Below, piece by piece: positions 10,721 to 21,276 of a stretch of DNA of 21,951 nt. The translations under genes and the position numbers were made by a program. This DNA is from Conoideocrella luteorostrata. Taxonomy: Eukaryota; Ascomycota; Sordariomycetes; Hypocreales; Clavicipitaceae. The DNA is taken from assembly GCA_032433595.1 (NCBI GenBank), contig JASWJB010000495.1:1-21951 (forward strand), in the 5' to 3' direction. Under the pieces are notes generated by a model, which was not told where the DNA came from, ran no database searches, and saw nothing but the letters and a program-made list of their open reading frames with translations. How positions within the stretch are numbered: position 1 is the stretch's first letter; each line of letters starts with the position of its first letter.

Positions 10721-11620
10721 TAACTAGACGGCAATAGGGGAGGAAATCAAGAAAGAGGTACCGATAACAGATGCATGTACTTAGGGTGGAACTGGGGCAG
10801 GAGCAGGTGCAGTAGCAGGAGCAACTGTTACCGAGCAGGACAAAAAGGAGTCATGGACGGGAAAGGCGGCCATGGCGTGTGTGGATAGATTCCCTTTGGT
10901 GCGAGGGTCAGTGCCAGAGTGTCAGTCAGTGCCAGTTACCCGGGCGGGCAGGTCGAGGAATTCGCAAAATACACCACCAGCAATTAATACGGAGTGCCTG
11001 TCGCAAGTATACACTACAGAGCCACGACAACACCACGGCCCACCGTACAAGTCCAAATAAAACTGCGATCAGCAAATGCATATGATTTTCGGTCGTGGAT
11101 CCTGCACCCGTGGGGTGCAAAGGCACGAGGGGGCCACACTTCCTTCGGCAGCCGCAGCGGTAGGAAGCCTGGCTCTGCAGTACGATTGCACACCGCAACT
11201 GGCATGGGGGGAAACGAAGACGTCGACTAGTTAGTTGCTTGGATCATCTGCCTCGGGATGGACACTGGATGCATGGGAGGGGCCTCTGGGGGACGCACAA
11301 CGCACAACCACCGCAACGCAAAGACCAACAACAAGACAGTGAAGGCAACGTTTGCCGGTGGGGAAACACAAAGGACACAGACAAGAACAGGCTAATGGCA
11401 CTGCCTGGCTAGCAGTAGCATTGCCTTTGCACTTGGCCACAAGAGGAGATCCGATTTGACGGCATGACGCGATAAAGTCGGAGCCACATGGTGCTCGACA
11501 TTGATGGATGGACGGCCGCGCATCGTGCAAGTCTAGTGCATGTTTCAACCACGACCAAACAGGCACTTGAGCATCTACTGCACGCAAACCAGACTTGCCA
11601 CACAGCACAACACAACACAA

Positions 11621-11629
11621 TACTCCGTA
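11621..11629 (-). repeat. TACTCCGTA nonamer
   Basis: Exact intergenic copy of the dispersed family. Confidence 0.8.
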
Positions 11630-12231
11630 ACTATATGCAACTCAACTCGGCACCAAATCGCCGGTCGGTCCACCCTGCCCATCATCACTGGAGCCCTTTC
11701 CGTCCAACCCACCAATCTCGGGCTCTTTGACGTTTGGTAGCCACAAAACCAAAACACCTCATACCTACACCATGCTACGCCCATCATGGTACTGGCCGGC
11801 GTGCGAGGAGCCCGACGCGGTTGCAGCAAGTGGTAAGGCCGCCAACACGGGGCCAACTTTCATCGGGAAAGGTGTGAGACACAAGGTACACGAGCACACA
11901 ATTTCGACTAATAAATAGCTCCTTGTTTGTCGACGGGTCGATGAGTGGATTTGAGGACGGATTAAAAGGCCAAAAAAGGGAAAATGACCAGCGTGGGAAA
12001 AAAAAATTGTAATATGACGGACCCAGGCACTTCCTCCACCAATACATATTCCACCTTGCTATGCCGATGGTTATTATCACACGCCAAGAAAGGGAAAAAG
12101 AGCATCATAGTAACGATGGGACATCCACTGGGCGGACACGAATGGCCTGTGGGTTTCGACGAAAGGTTTGTTATGATTTCGAATGCTCCAGTTGGATCCG
12201 CCGTGAAGTTTGTGTGTTGGAACCGCTCCAG

Positions 12232-12240
12232 TACTCCGTA
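12232..12240 (-). repeat. TACTCCGTA nonamer
   Basis: Exact intergenic copy of the dispersed family, preceded by G to give GTACTCCGTA. Confidence 0.8.
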
Positions 12241-12831
12241 GTTGGCCTGAATCCAGACTGGCCTATTGTCGACTATTCGTTCATCACTGGATGAAAATTT
12301 GAAAGGAAAGCTCCATATACTCCATCTTTTGCCGCTGCTGGGTCCTGCAAGTCTCTAACATTGATGGATTGGCACCGACACTGCAGGGGCTCAAGTAGCC
12401 TATGCAAGCGGGCCTGCGACAACATTTTTGGTTCAATCCGTAATTAATGTTTTCTCACATCAGTTTCTGCAAGTGTATTGGCCTGTCAGCTTTTACCCGC
12501 CGCGGCACTGCGAGAGTTGGCCGCAACCGAGCCTGGTGCAAAATCTACGAAACCGGAGACCTTGACACGTGGAGTTCCGCAAATCCCTCATTCATTTTGA
12601 TCAAACCCGAAAATCTGGACGCTTGGGGTGCTGCGTTTGAAGCTCTGTACGAGCCCATCTTCACATCGCGTCGACCTGCCATGCCGGTCGCAGCTTCATG
12701 TTTGAGTGGCAACACCAACTAATGACTGCTGCAGATACGGATGCAACTCAACCAGTATGCATATGCTCCCTGTATCCTCCGTAATGTATGCTTCCCAAGC
12801 TGCTCGTTGACGATGGGTGAGCACGCTAGGA

Positions 12832-12852
12832 ACTGTGTACGGAGTACACAGT
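12832..12852. repeat. Perfect 9-bp-arm palindrome centred on a TACGGAGTA nonamer
   Basis: The arms ACTGTGTAC and GTACACAGT are exact reverse complements separated by GGA. The central nine bases are the dispersed nonamer. Most other copies have arms of only three or four bases, so this one is unusually extended. It could form a tight cruciform or be a full-length binding site. Confidence 0.85.
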
Positions 12853-13229
12853 CAGCATCTGATCAACACAGGCTGTGTGTCCCAGGGTACCATGCTGCCA
12901 TGCTAAGCATGCCCCAGACCAGTTCGTAACATTTCGTCTCATGCAGGAGGGATAGCATGTGGCCTAAGCTTTTCGTCGATTCACTTAGATGTGCCCTATC
13001 ACAGCTAGGATTGTGGATGGGTTTGGACCGCATTGAATGATGACACTTGCAAAGTTACAATAGATGGTCAAGGATGCCCTGGGAGGCCTCGCTCGGAAGC
13101 GATCCGAAAAAAGGGACCCTGCTCGCGAACGAGCTGCACTCCACCATTTTGGATGGAGCCTGCCACCTTATTTAACATTGTCGCTGTACGGACCTGTGCG
13201 ATGACGAAAGTGGCCAACAACCATGCCTG

Positions 13230-13289
13230 TACTCCGTACTCTAATGCAATACTCCGTAGTCACTCCATAGTCTGTAGTCGTACGGAGTA
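13230..13289. repeat. Cluster of three exact nonamers within 60 bp
   Basis: Copies are at 13230-13238 and 13250-13258 (TACTCCGTA) and 13281-13289 (TACGGAGTA). Between them CACTCCATAG is a degenerate relative, and TCTGTAG occurs twice around the last copy. The third copy is inverted relative to the first two. Confidence 0.85.
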
Positions 13290-13834
13290 CTCTGTAGACA
13301 CATCGACACCGTTGGGCGGCAAGAACCTGTGATGAGTTATCAATTAACGACCGCCGTGATGAGGTATAGGTCGGCAAAAAGGAGGCCGGACGAAGACAAG
13401 AATGTCGAAGCAAGGCCCCAGTTGAACAATAGCCACGGGGATGGCGCAGCATCAGCGATGGAGCCACGGTTGCACTTCTCACTGACAGACTCCCATCCCA
13501 CCTGTCTGGAATGACTGGCTGAATGGCTTATTATCAACTATTAGGGAGATTAAAAGAAAAGTCAATTGCATTCGGACAAATACGGCCAGAGCCAAATCGA
13601 GGCCACATCACGCTGATTGCGTTGACACATCAGAGGTGCTCCTCAATGCAGCCAGCTATGCAGCACAACCGGGCAGGACTTCCCCGACCCTATCCTTTGT
13701 TGTCGCAGGCAACTGGGCTTGGTCAACCTGTGAGGCTAGTGTGTCAAAAGTTCACCTGGCCTCTCAGAGGACATCCTGCTCCGTAAATGTTTGCCGATCG
13801 GCGCCAGCCCCGGCTGCAAGTTTCCACTCGAGAG

Positions 13835-13890
13835 ATTCAGTGGGCTCCTCCAGCGGGCTCCTTCAGTGGGCATTACAGTGGATGCTTCAG
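13835..13890 (+). repeat. Imperfect tandem repeat of a CAGTGGGCTCCT-like unit
   Basis: CAGTGGGCTCCT, CAGCGGGCTCCT, CAGTGGGCATTA and CAGTGGATGCTT follow one another at roughly 13-14-bp spacing. No gene is recognised over the repeat. Confidence 0.65.
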
Positions 13891-14688
13891 GGCTTAGGCG
13901 GTGATTTATCCACCCGTCGACCGGACAGGGCCAGAGGTGATCAAACGTTCAGTGAGTCTGCACGCAAGCGCTGGAGCTATTCTGCTTGTGCTAGGTAGTA
14001 AGCAGTAGACTGGCACATGTTGTCTGTCTCATGACGCCGCTCAAGTCGCGGTCAGATATATCGCTCATATCCAGAAGACGCGGACGCTCCTCAGCATGTA
14101 CATGGGCTCTGTTAACGCACGACTTCTCCTCAAGGCAACTTTCCACAACACCAACCATACCAAGACCAGACAGACTTGACTGTGCTCCATCACCATCCGC
14201 CCCTAGCCGCTCACCATCCCACCAGGCGCCCTACCTTTGCAAGTCCTTCTTCTCAGAGTCTGTTGTTTGTATTCTTGGAGCCCCCATAATTTTGCAACAC
14301 GCCCCTCAAATCTACTATACTCAACTTGGACGAGGCAATTTTGACAGTGATTCCACCATAGAGTTTCCTGACACAACCATAACGCGTTTGAAATTTGCCA
14401 TGCCGCGCTCCATTTGGAGGGGTAAGCTGATGGATCCGAGGGTATTGCCAGTCTCTAGCACAGCCATCCTTTCTGGTCTAGCAAAGCTGGCCAAGCCATG
14501 AGCCATAGCCATGAGCCGTGAGCCACCGCCCATCAACTTGTTATGTTTTCTCCGTTTCTGACCATCCCCCGGTGAATTGAGGCGCTGCAGGATTCGGAAT
14601 GACGCCGGATTACACTATGACGCCAGGTTATTGAACGAGGACCCAGCCAGCCAACCAACACCCATGTGCACCTTGTCATGCAGGTAGC

Positions 14689-14697
14689 TACGGAGTA
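14689..14697 (+). repeat. TACGGAGTA nonamer upstream of the ATPase gene
   Basis: Exact copy about 420 bp upstream of the ATPase start codon. A one-mismatch relative (TTCGGAGTA) lies at 14840, about 270 bp upstream. These are the family members best placed to act in a promoter. Confidence 0.75.
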
Positions 14698-15119
14698 GAG
14701 GTGGCCGAAATGGAGGTAGCCGCGGTCGGCCATACTGTCACCAGAAAGCGGCCATCCCAGACAAGCGGCTGAGTTGATTGTTCTTTTTGCGGAATGTTGG
14801 CAGAATTTTGTCAGTATTGGAACAAACCATTACTGCAGTTCGGAGTAGCTCATTCCGGTTTTGGTAGCCGCGTTAGACTGACAGCAATGATTATAATTAC
14901 GCCCGCGTACAGCTTAATTTTCTCGTAGCATACCATTGTGCTCCTTTGAAGGCCCTGGATTGTTCGCTGTCTTGACTTGGGCCACCTTGCTGGGAACCCA
15001 TCCGACTTTGCATCTAAATCTTGCATTCTTGTCTCACCCTCATATCCCTTTTGTTTTTTAAGCCCCCTGGCTGTCTCGTGGACAAGTCCAAATTGTCTCG
15101 CAGACTTTCGGGGATCAAA

Positions 15120-18100
15120 ATGTCACTGGAAAAGGGTGCAGACTCGCGAGCAGCGGATCGTGTCCGATGGAGAGATGAGGAAGAAGGCCGTGGGCGTCGT
15201 AGAAGCGGCTCTAGGTCTGGTCTCCATCGCTCCAATTCTACTGATTCGCTTGCCATTCGAAGTATTCATGGCAGGGCAACAGTTGACCCCAGTATCACTC
15301 TGCCTATCCAGTATCGAACCGTGTAAGTGGGCCGCAGGCGAGAATTGAGTCACCAAAACATCGACATTTCCGAACTGACGCTGTGCAAAAACAGCTCTTT
15401 TCAGATCGAGGAATCCAAAGGCAAAGAGCGTGCTGAACTGGCTAGAGCTAGTGAAGTTGCGGCGAAGGGTAAGCACAATTGCTGGGTTGCCGTTGCTTTG
15501 ACTGTGGACCTTTTGTTTAACAACGTTGCACGTATCGCAGATCTGAGTGACCTTGAGTGGCACACCATTACTCCGACAGAAGTCACAGAGAGACTCGTAA
15601 CCTCTCATACAGTCGGCTTGTCAGATCCCCAAGCCAAACGGCGTCTACAAGAATATGGCAGGAATGCACCATCTCCACCCAAGACGAACCGATTCCTCAC
15701 AATCTTTGGATACTTTTTCAAGGGATTCGGTGGCATCTTGCTGGTTGGCAGTATCCTTGTATTTGTATCATGGAAACCTCTAGGCGAGCCCAACCCCGCG
15801 ATAGCCAACCTTGTAGGTCGAGAAAAAATCAAACTTCTCCTTTTCTTGATGGTAAGAGTTGATGCTGACTTTTCCATCTACCGAATAGGCACTGGCAATT
15901 GTCTTGTTGGCTGTTTTCTTTATTCAGGCTGCCTTCACCATGTTTCAAGATTGGTCAACATCGCGAGTTATGTCTTCTATCAAGGACATGCTGCCGGAAC
16001 ACTGTCAGGTCATGAGAGACGGTGAGGTGGCTCACCTCGCCGCAGAGGAGCTTGTGCCCGGAGACGTTGTACTTATCAAAGCTGGCAACAAGCTCCCCGC
16101 TGATTTGCGCTTCATCGAGGTATCTCCAGACGTCAAGTTTGATCGATCAGTGCTGACGGGCGAATCTCGACCCATTGCCGCAACTGTGGACTTTACGGAT
16201 GTGAACTACCTGGAGACGCACAACATTGGTCTTCAAGGAACACACTGTATCATTGGATCTGCCACCGGTATTGTTGTGGCAACTGCTGACCGAACTGTCT
16301 TTGGTCGCATTGCCACATTGACCAATGAGCCCAAGACGAAGATGACAACACTGGAGAGAGAAGTTCTTTATTTCGTCATCTTCATTTGTGCAATCATGTT
16401 CACCATGATCCTTGCAGTCGTCATCATCTGGTATGACCCCCTCCTGATTATAATAGAATGCGCGGTAAGGGATCTGTCTTCCTCTAACATTGTATTGATT
16501 TAGGGCTGCATGGCTTCGACGGGATTACCCCAACTGGATCAACGTGCCAACCTTGATTGTCGACTGTGTTAGTGTTGCAGTAGCCTTCATCCCAGAGGGT
16601 CTTCCCATTGCTATCACTGCTGGCTTGACAATTACTGCCAACTTGATGAGAAAGAACAAGATTTTGTGCAAGTCTCTCAAAACTGTCGAAACTCTTGGCT
16701 CGGTATCTATGATTTGCTCTGATAAAACTGGAACGCTCACTCAGGTAAGATGAACGTCTAGGGCAACGGCAAAGGCAAGGAAAAATTTGGCCATATCTAA
16801 CATTGCAACTAGGGGAAAATGGCAGTTTCAGACTGCTCCATTGGTTCTAATAACCTCACATTGGATGAGCTACATGGAAAAACTTCCAGCGCGAGCACTG
16901 AAAAGGCGGAAGTAGCCCAAACATTTGGGCAGCTTGCTTCACTTTCTGCGCTCTGTAATGGAGCTGAGATGGACGCGGCTCAAGCTGACATCCCTATTGA
17001 AAAAAGGAACATATTCGGAGATGCCACGGACACAGCCGTTTTAAGATTCTCGGAGATTGTAGCTCAAGGCAACGTTAATTACTTCCGATCTTGCTGGCAA
17101 AAGATTTTTGAACTGGCATTCAACAGCAAGAACAAGTTCATGATTCGATGCTTTACCATTGCACGACATGAGGCACTGGAACGTACTCTTACCAATCAAG
17201 ATGCCAAGGACTTCAAGGACAGTGACGTGTAAGTTGTTGCACAATTGTAAGTTGCCACAGGGGCCTTGCACTAATGACTAGAGTTAGACTTTTGACCATT
17301 AAAGGGGCACCGGATGTGCTGGTCGAGCGATGCTCACACTATCTCACTCCTTCGGGCGAGATTGTTGAACTCACCAAAGAAGCCAAGGCTACTTTTGAGC
17401 ACGTCAAGGATATGTACTCGTCCCAGGGCAAACGATGTTTACTTTTGGCTAGGAAGTTGCTCAAGGGTGGAAAGCTCGAGGGTGACAATCCCGATTACGA
17501 GAAATCAGCTACAGAGGAGGCCAAGGCCGGTCTCACCCTTGTTGGATTTGTAGCCATTGTTGACCCATTGCGTCCTGAGATCCCTGAGGTCGTTTCTACT
17601 CTTCGTGGAGCTGGAATCCGCTTCTCAATGGTATGTCCATCTCTTCATCACACACTCCGTGACATGTCTCGCGAGTTTGCGCTAACGAGCCTGCAAAGGT
17701 CACCGGCGACTTCGCGCTGACAGCCCTCTCAATCGCCCGTGAAGCTGGCATTGTCACTTGCGTCCACGTCGACAATGCATCTCACCTCGAACGAAGCCTT
17801 GCCGATCTTGCATCTACATACGAAGATACCGACTCGGAAAAGCAAACCACGCCGCCAAAGAGAGGTGCTCTTGTCATCAGCGGCCCTGAGCTGACCACTC
17901 TCACGGACCACCAGTGGGCTACTCTGACTGAATACGAAGAAGTCGTGTTTGCTAGAACTACGCCCGAGCAGAAGCTTCGCATTGTCCGTGAATACCAGAA
18001 GAATAGTGTTGTGGCCATGACTGGTGACGGTGTCAATGACGCCCCGTCTTTGAAGGCAGCCGATGTTGGCATCTCCATGGGCAGTGGCTCTGATATCGCG

Positions 18101-18989
18101 ATGGAAGCTGCAGACATGGTGTTGCTTGATTCGTTTTCGTCCGTTGTCGTGGCCGTCCAGTATGGCCGCGTGGTGTTTGACAACCTCAAGAAGGTCATTG
18201 CCTACCTACTTCCCGCCGGTAGCTTCTCCGAGTTCTGGCCAGTCATGACGTCTGTGATCTTTGGCCTACCGCAGATTCTGTCTTCTTTCCTCATGATTAT
18301 TATCTGGTCAGCCTAAAGCCCCGTGTTTTGTCCTCCTGACGTATCCTGGTTACCAGCTAACACCGTGCAGTTGCTTCACCGATTGTGCCGCTGCCACGGT
18401 TCTATCCTACGAAAAGCCTGAAGCGGATGTTCTCCTTCGCCGCCCCAGAAACGTCAAGAAAGACCGCCTCGTAAACTGGCAGCTCATCTTCCACGCGTAT
18501 GCCATTATCGGCGTCACCGAAACCTTGGCGTCTTTTGCCATGTCGTTCTGGTACCTCCAGCGAAATGGCATTCCCTTCTCAGACTTGTGGTTCAGCTTCG
18601 GCAACATCCCTTCCTCTATTGACCCGGACTACTACAATGCAAAGTTGTCAGAGGCATCTTCCATCTACTTTGTCAACTTGGTCGTGATGCAGTGGTTCAA
18701 CCTCATGGCTACGAGAACAAGACGTCTCAGCATCTTCCAGCACCCACCCCTGTTCAACAAGGAGACATCAAACTGGTTCCTCTTCCCCGCGATCCTGTTC
18801 GCTCTGGGCATGGCCGTTATTTGGCTGTATATTCCGTCTATCCAGACAGTTCTTGGTACCTCAGGCGTGCCTGTGGAGCATTGGTTTCTGCCGTTTACTT
18901 TTGGCTTGTTCATCATTTTGATAGACGAGCTGAGGAGGGCCTCAGTTAGACGCTGGCCGGATGGGTTTCTGGCCAAGGCTGCATGGTAA
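15120..18989 (+). CDS. P2C-type (Na+,K+-ATPase alpha-like) cation-transporting P-type ATPase
   Basis: Nine exons are inferred: 15120-15322, 15395-15468, 15541-15812, 15889-16430, 16504-16744, 16813-17228, 17282-17630, 17699-18306 and 18371-18989. The eight GT-AG introns are 53-76 bp, most with CTRAY branch sites; all phases agree and the total is 1,107 aa plus stop. The N-terminus is basic and rich in Arg and Ser (possible kinase sites RRRS and HRSNS). Membrane segments M1 (about 154-171) and M2 (184-205) precede the actuator loop with TGES at 273-276. M3 is about 342-363; M4 carries PEGLP at 394-398; phosphorylation loop CSDKTGT has Asp437; KGAP at 590-593 marks the nucleotide domain; TGDGVND is at 807-813; M5-M10 follow. 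The LSYEKPEAD stretch after M6 and LLRRPRN match the Na+,K+/H+,K+-ATPase branch. It should use ATP to move alkali cations across the plasma or an internal membrane. No beta subunit is nearby. The site residues differ from animal pumps (see findings), so the ion is uncertain. The ATG at 15120 (AAAATG context) is preferred over an in-frame ATG at 15021. Confidence 0.93.
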
Positions 18990-19088
18990 CTAGATTAGTG
19001 TCATTTTTGCTTCATTTCGCTTGCGGTAGGAGAGTGGCTTGGCTGTCTGTTGATTGATTGGGCCGGGCGACCGGTTTACATGTATATT

Positions 19089-19111
19089 TACTCCGTACTC
19101 TGTACTCCGTA
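19089..19111 (-). repeat. Two direct TACTCCGTA nonamers, 14-bp period
   Basis: Exact copies are at 19089-19097 and 19103-19111, about 100 bp beyond the ATPase stop codon, so they may sit in its 3' UTR. The 14-bp unit (nonamer plus CTCTG) hints at local duplication. Confidence 0.85.
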
Positions 19112-19531
19112 GACCGAAGAGTGTATACAGTTTCGCTCTGCCGCCGGAGAATATTTTTGGCGGCATACAATTACGTTCAGCAGGTGCAAGTAAGGGTCAT
19201 GACACCCGCTGACACCAGACTTATTCAGTTCCCTCTGCTCCATGTACGCAGTACGGAGCACATGAAGCAACGGCCCGGTAGCCCAATGAATGCGACAAAA
19301 CACTGCATGTTGCGCGAATTAGTCGTGCAGTGAGTGCAGCCAGGAAGAAAATCGACTGCTAACCCCTTCGCACTGAATGCCCCTCGAGGCACAGATCTGC
19401 ACCGAATTGAGGCATGGTGCGGCAAGTCGGAGATTTGCAATGCCCGGATTACTTCTGTGTTACCGCGGCTATTTCTAATGCGCTGCGTTTCTTGGAAAAC
19501 ATTGCACTAACTTAGGGCTATCGGCTCTATG

Positions 19532-19541
19532 ATTGGCCAAT
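19532..19541. promoter_or_regulatory. Possible CCAAT-box palindrome ATTGGCCAAT
   Basis: This perfect 10-bp palindrome contains CCAAT on both strands, the core recognised by the fungal HAP/CBC complex. It lies about 300 bp upstream of the secreted-protein start codon. Binding is not shown; short palindromes also arise by chance. Confidence 0.3.
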
Positions 19542-19751
19542 GTGTCCAGGTTTTGACAGATGATCAATGTAACTGCGGAGTACTCCATAGGCTATAGCTG
19601 AGATAGAGGACCCTTGCCTCAGCTGTCAGCCGCGAATAGCTCCACCGGCATGACCAGCTATGGTAGTGCATACAGCTCGATCGTGACATGGATCGTGAAA
19701 AATGATATGTAAGACGGGTAGCGGCGTTGAATGGAGCGCGGGCTCCTCATT

Positions 19752-19758
19752 TATATAA
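19752..19758 (+). promoter_or_regulatory. TATA box (TATATAA) of the secreted-protein gene
   Basis: A consensus TATATAA lies 82-88 bp upstream of the ATG at 19840. This suits a fungal gene with a short 5' UTR and regulated, possibly strongly induced, expression. Confidence 0.6.
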
Positions 19759-19839
19759 GAAGCAGAACGGCTCTTCGCGGTTCGGATGACCCGAATTGAC
19801 CACGGCCCAGTTGCAATTACTTAGAGCCAGGCTTTCACA

Positions 19840-21083
19840 ATGAAGCTCTCCTCGTTCGTCGCCTACGCCCTCGCCACAAGCACCGTCTCCCTCGCTGCAA
19901 GCCCTAGCAGCTGCGATGGTACCGACAAGAAACGCAATGGCGCCGACTTTGTCCTCACAGCCCAGCCCGACAACGCCCACGTTGCTGCGCTCTCCAAATT
20001 CTTCACCAGCGCTAAAAGGCGCGTCAGCGTCGCGCATGTGTTCGACGATGGCAACCACAAGATGACCACGGATGCAGCCGGCAAGCGAGCCTGGGAAAAG
20101 ACCAAGGACTTCAACGACCAGGATACCAAGAAGTGGGTTCCTCAGGGAATCACCTCTACGGCAGATGCTCTCGAAGCGGGGACGTATGAAGGCAAAGATG
20201 GCTGGGTGGTCACCTGGCATAGGGATGATGATAAGAGCGTGAGGGTCACGTTTGTGGAGAAGGCCAGCAACAAGTATCGACATGCCTTGCTGGTGTACCC
20301 CTTTGCGGATGATGATTTCAGAGAAGTCCCCGTGCATGCTGGCGGCGTGATGTGGTATGGCGACACGCTGTGGGTGGTTGATACGAAGAACGGGATCAGG
20401 GTGTTTGACATGTCGAATATTTGGGAGGTTGAGGACGGGGAAAAAGTCGGCAAGATGAGCGCTGGCCATTACTCTGCCGCTGGGTATAAATATGTGATTC
20501 CTCAAATCAGGTACGTGATAGGAGCAAACTCCCTCCGCCCTCCCCTTCCCCGGGGGGTTTGCAACCGGGTCTACGTCCAACCAAGTATACTGATGAATCG
20601 GTCGATGACCATGGGTATAGGTGGTACAAGCAGACTTCCGACTTCAACTTCCAGTTTTCCTTTATTGCTCTCGACCGCACCACTTCCCCCGATCGCCTGC
20701 TCGTAGGAGAGTACCAGAAGAAAGACACTTTGCCCATCCGCATGGCGCAATGGGAACTGGACTACACGACCCGAAAGCTCAAGACCGGCACAGATGGGAA
20801 GACCGCAAAGGCTGTTTGGGCGTACTGCACGGGCATTGTGCGCACCCAGGGGGCCGTGCAGGCCAATGGCAAAATTTACATCTCCAGGAGTAACGGCGAC
20901 AAGGCTGGCGACATATTTGGATGGATTCCCGGCAAGATCGCGCATAACAATGAGGGATTTGTGCCGCCTAGTCCGGAGGACTTGAGCTTTGACAAGAGGG
21001 GGAGCAGGATTTATGGGCTGACGGAGCAGGCTGGTGGAAGGTATATCCTTACGTTGGATAGCTCGAAGGTGAAGTTCTCGTAG
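19840..21083 (+). CDS. Secreted protein of unknown function, propeller-like
   Basis: Two exons, 19840-20510 and 20621-21083, flank a 110-bp GT-AG intron (GTACGT donor, CTGAT branch, TATAG acceptor). The join completes Arg224 and restores the continuous stretch YVIPQIRWYKQTSDF; the product is 377 aa. Residues 1-19 form a signal peptide (Lys at 3, hydrophobic core, cleavage near Leu-Ala-Ala at 18-20), so it should be secreted. Repeated blade-like strands are suggested by WVPQGIT (99-105), GWVVTWH (121-127), HAGGVMWYGDTLWVVDT (166-182), GIRVFDM (185-191) and, late in the protein, SFDKRGSRIYGLTEQAGG. From memory of the family, similar uncharacterised secreted proteins occur in other ascomycetes and in Streptomyces; no enzyme activity is known to me and no catalytic signature is visible. 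A TATA box sits 82 bp upstream. Possible roles are carbohydrate binding or extracellular hydrolysis, but neither is shown. Confidence 0.85.
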
Positions 21084-21276
21084 GGTTGTGTCCTTGGGGG
21101 AAGGGAAGCCCGGAGGGGGGAGGGGGGGAGATGAAGTTTACTGGGATGTTGGCGACTACGGCGCGGGTGCTTGTAGGTAGATGAAGTTGTGTATGCGGAC
21201 GGCTGATCGAGGTCCCCGAAATACTGACGATCGAGGATTGAATTGGTCAATTATGCCGCGGCTTTCATCGTGTGTC

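Larger units (their letters stand above)
10721..15119. other. Gene-poor intergenic region of about 4.4 kb
   Basis: No reading frame here shows a recognisable domain or a convincing splice model. It holds exact nonamers at 11621, 12232, 12838, 13230, 13250, 13281 and 14689, a CAGGAG-like imperfect repeat at about 10797-10830, and an imperfect tandem repeat at 13835-13890. The 156-codon frame at 14031-14501 (plus) has no identifiable family. A CT-rich stretch at about 14190-14260 followed by an ATG at 14400 resembles a fungal 5' leader, so a small undetected gene or a distant transcription start for the ATPase gene is possible but not shown. Confidence 0.45.
18990..19839. other. Intergenic region between the ATPase and secreted-protein genes
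   Basis: This 850-bp gap holds the ATPase 3' flank with two direct TACTCCGTA copies, then the promoter of the secreted-protein gene with a CCAAT-box palindrome and TATA box. Degenerate nonamer relatives are at 19252 and 19575-19584, the latter as the palindrome GGAGTACTCC. No further gene is supported. Confidence 0.6.

Noticed and set aside
11231..11620. 129-codon open frame on the minus strand
   Set aside because: Cys- and Ser-rich translation with no motif, overlapping several equally long frames on both strands, typical of random open frames.
12396..12440. tRNA-like A-box and B-box (GGTTCAATCC)
   Set aside because: Box spacing is short, and the flanking bases cannot form an acceptor stem or a T-arm of the right length.
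14031..14501. 156-codon open frame on the plus strand
   Set aside because: No recognisable domain and low-complexity Ser/Pro/Arg composition. It may be a leader region; coding cannot be supported.
15021..15119. Alternative upstream start for the ATPase (33 extra residues)
   Set aside because: The ATG at 15120 has a better context (AAAATG), and the extra residues look like 5' UTR translation.
15813..15888. Alternative donor at 15852 for ATPase intron 3
   Set aside because: It would leave a 37-bp intron, shorter than fungal splicing normally allows, and would insert 13 residues before M2 that break the conserved ANLALAIVLL run.
19747..20580. 277-codon open frame on the minus strand
   Set aside because: It lies opposite the secreted-protein gene, whose signal peptide, intron junction and TATA box all support the plus strand.
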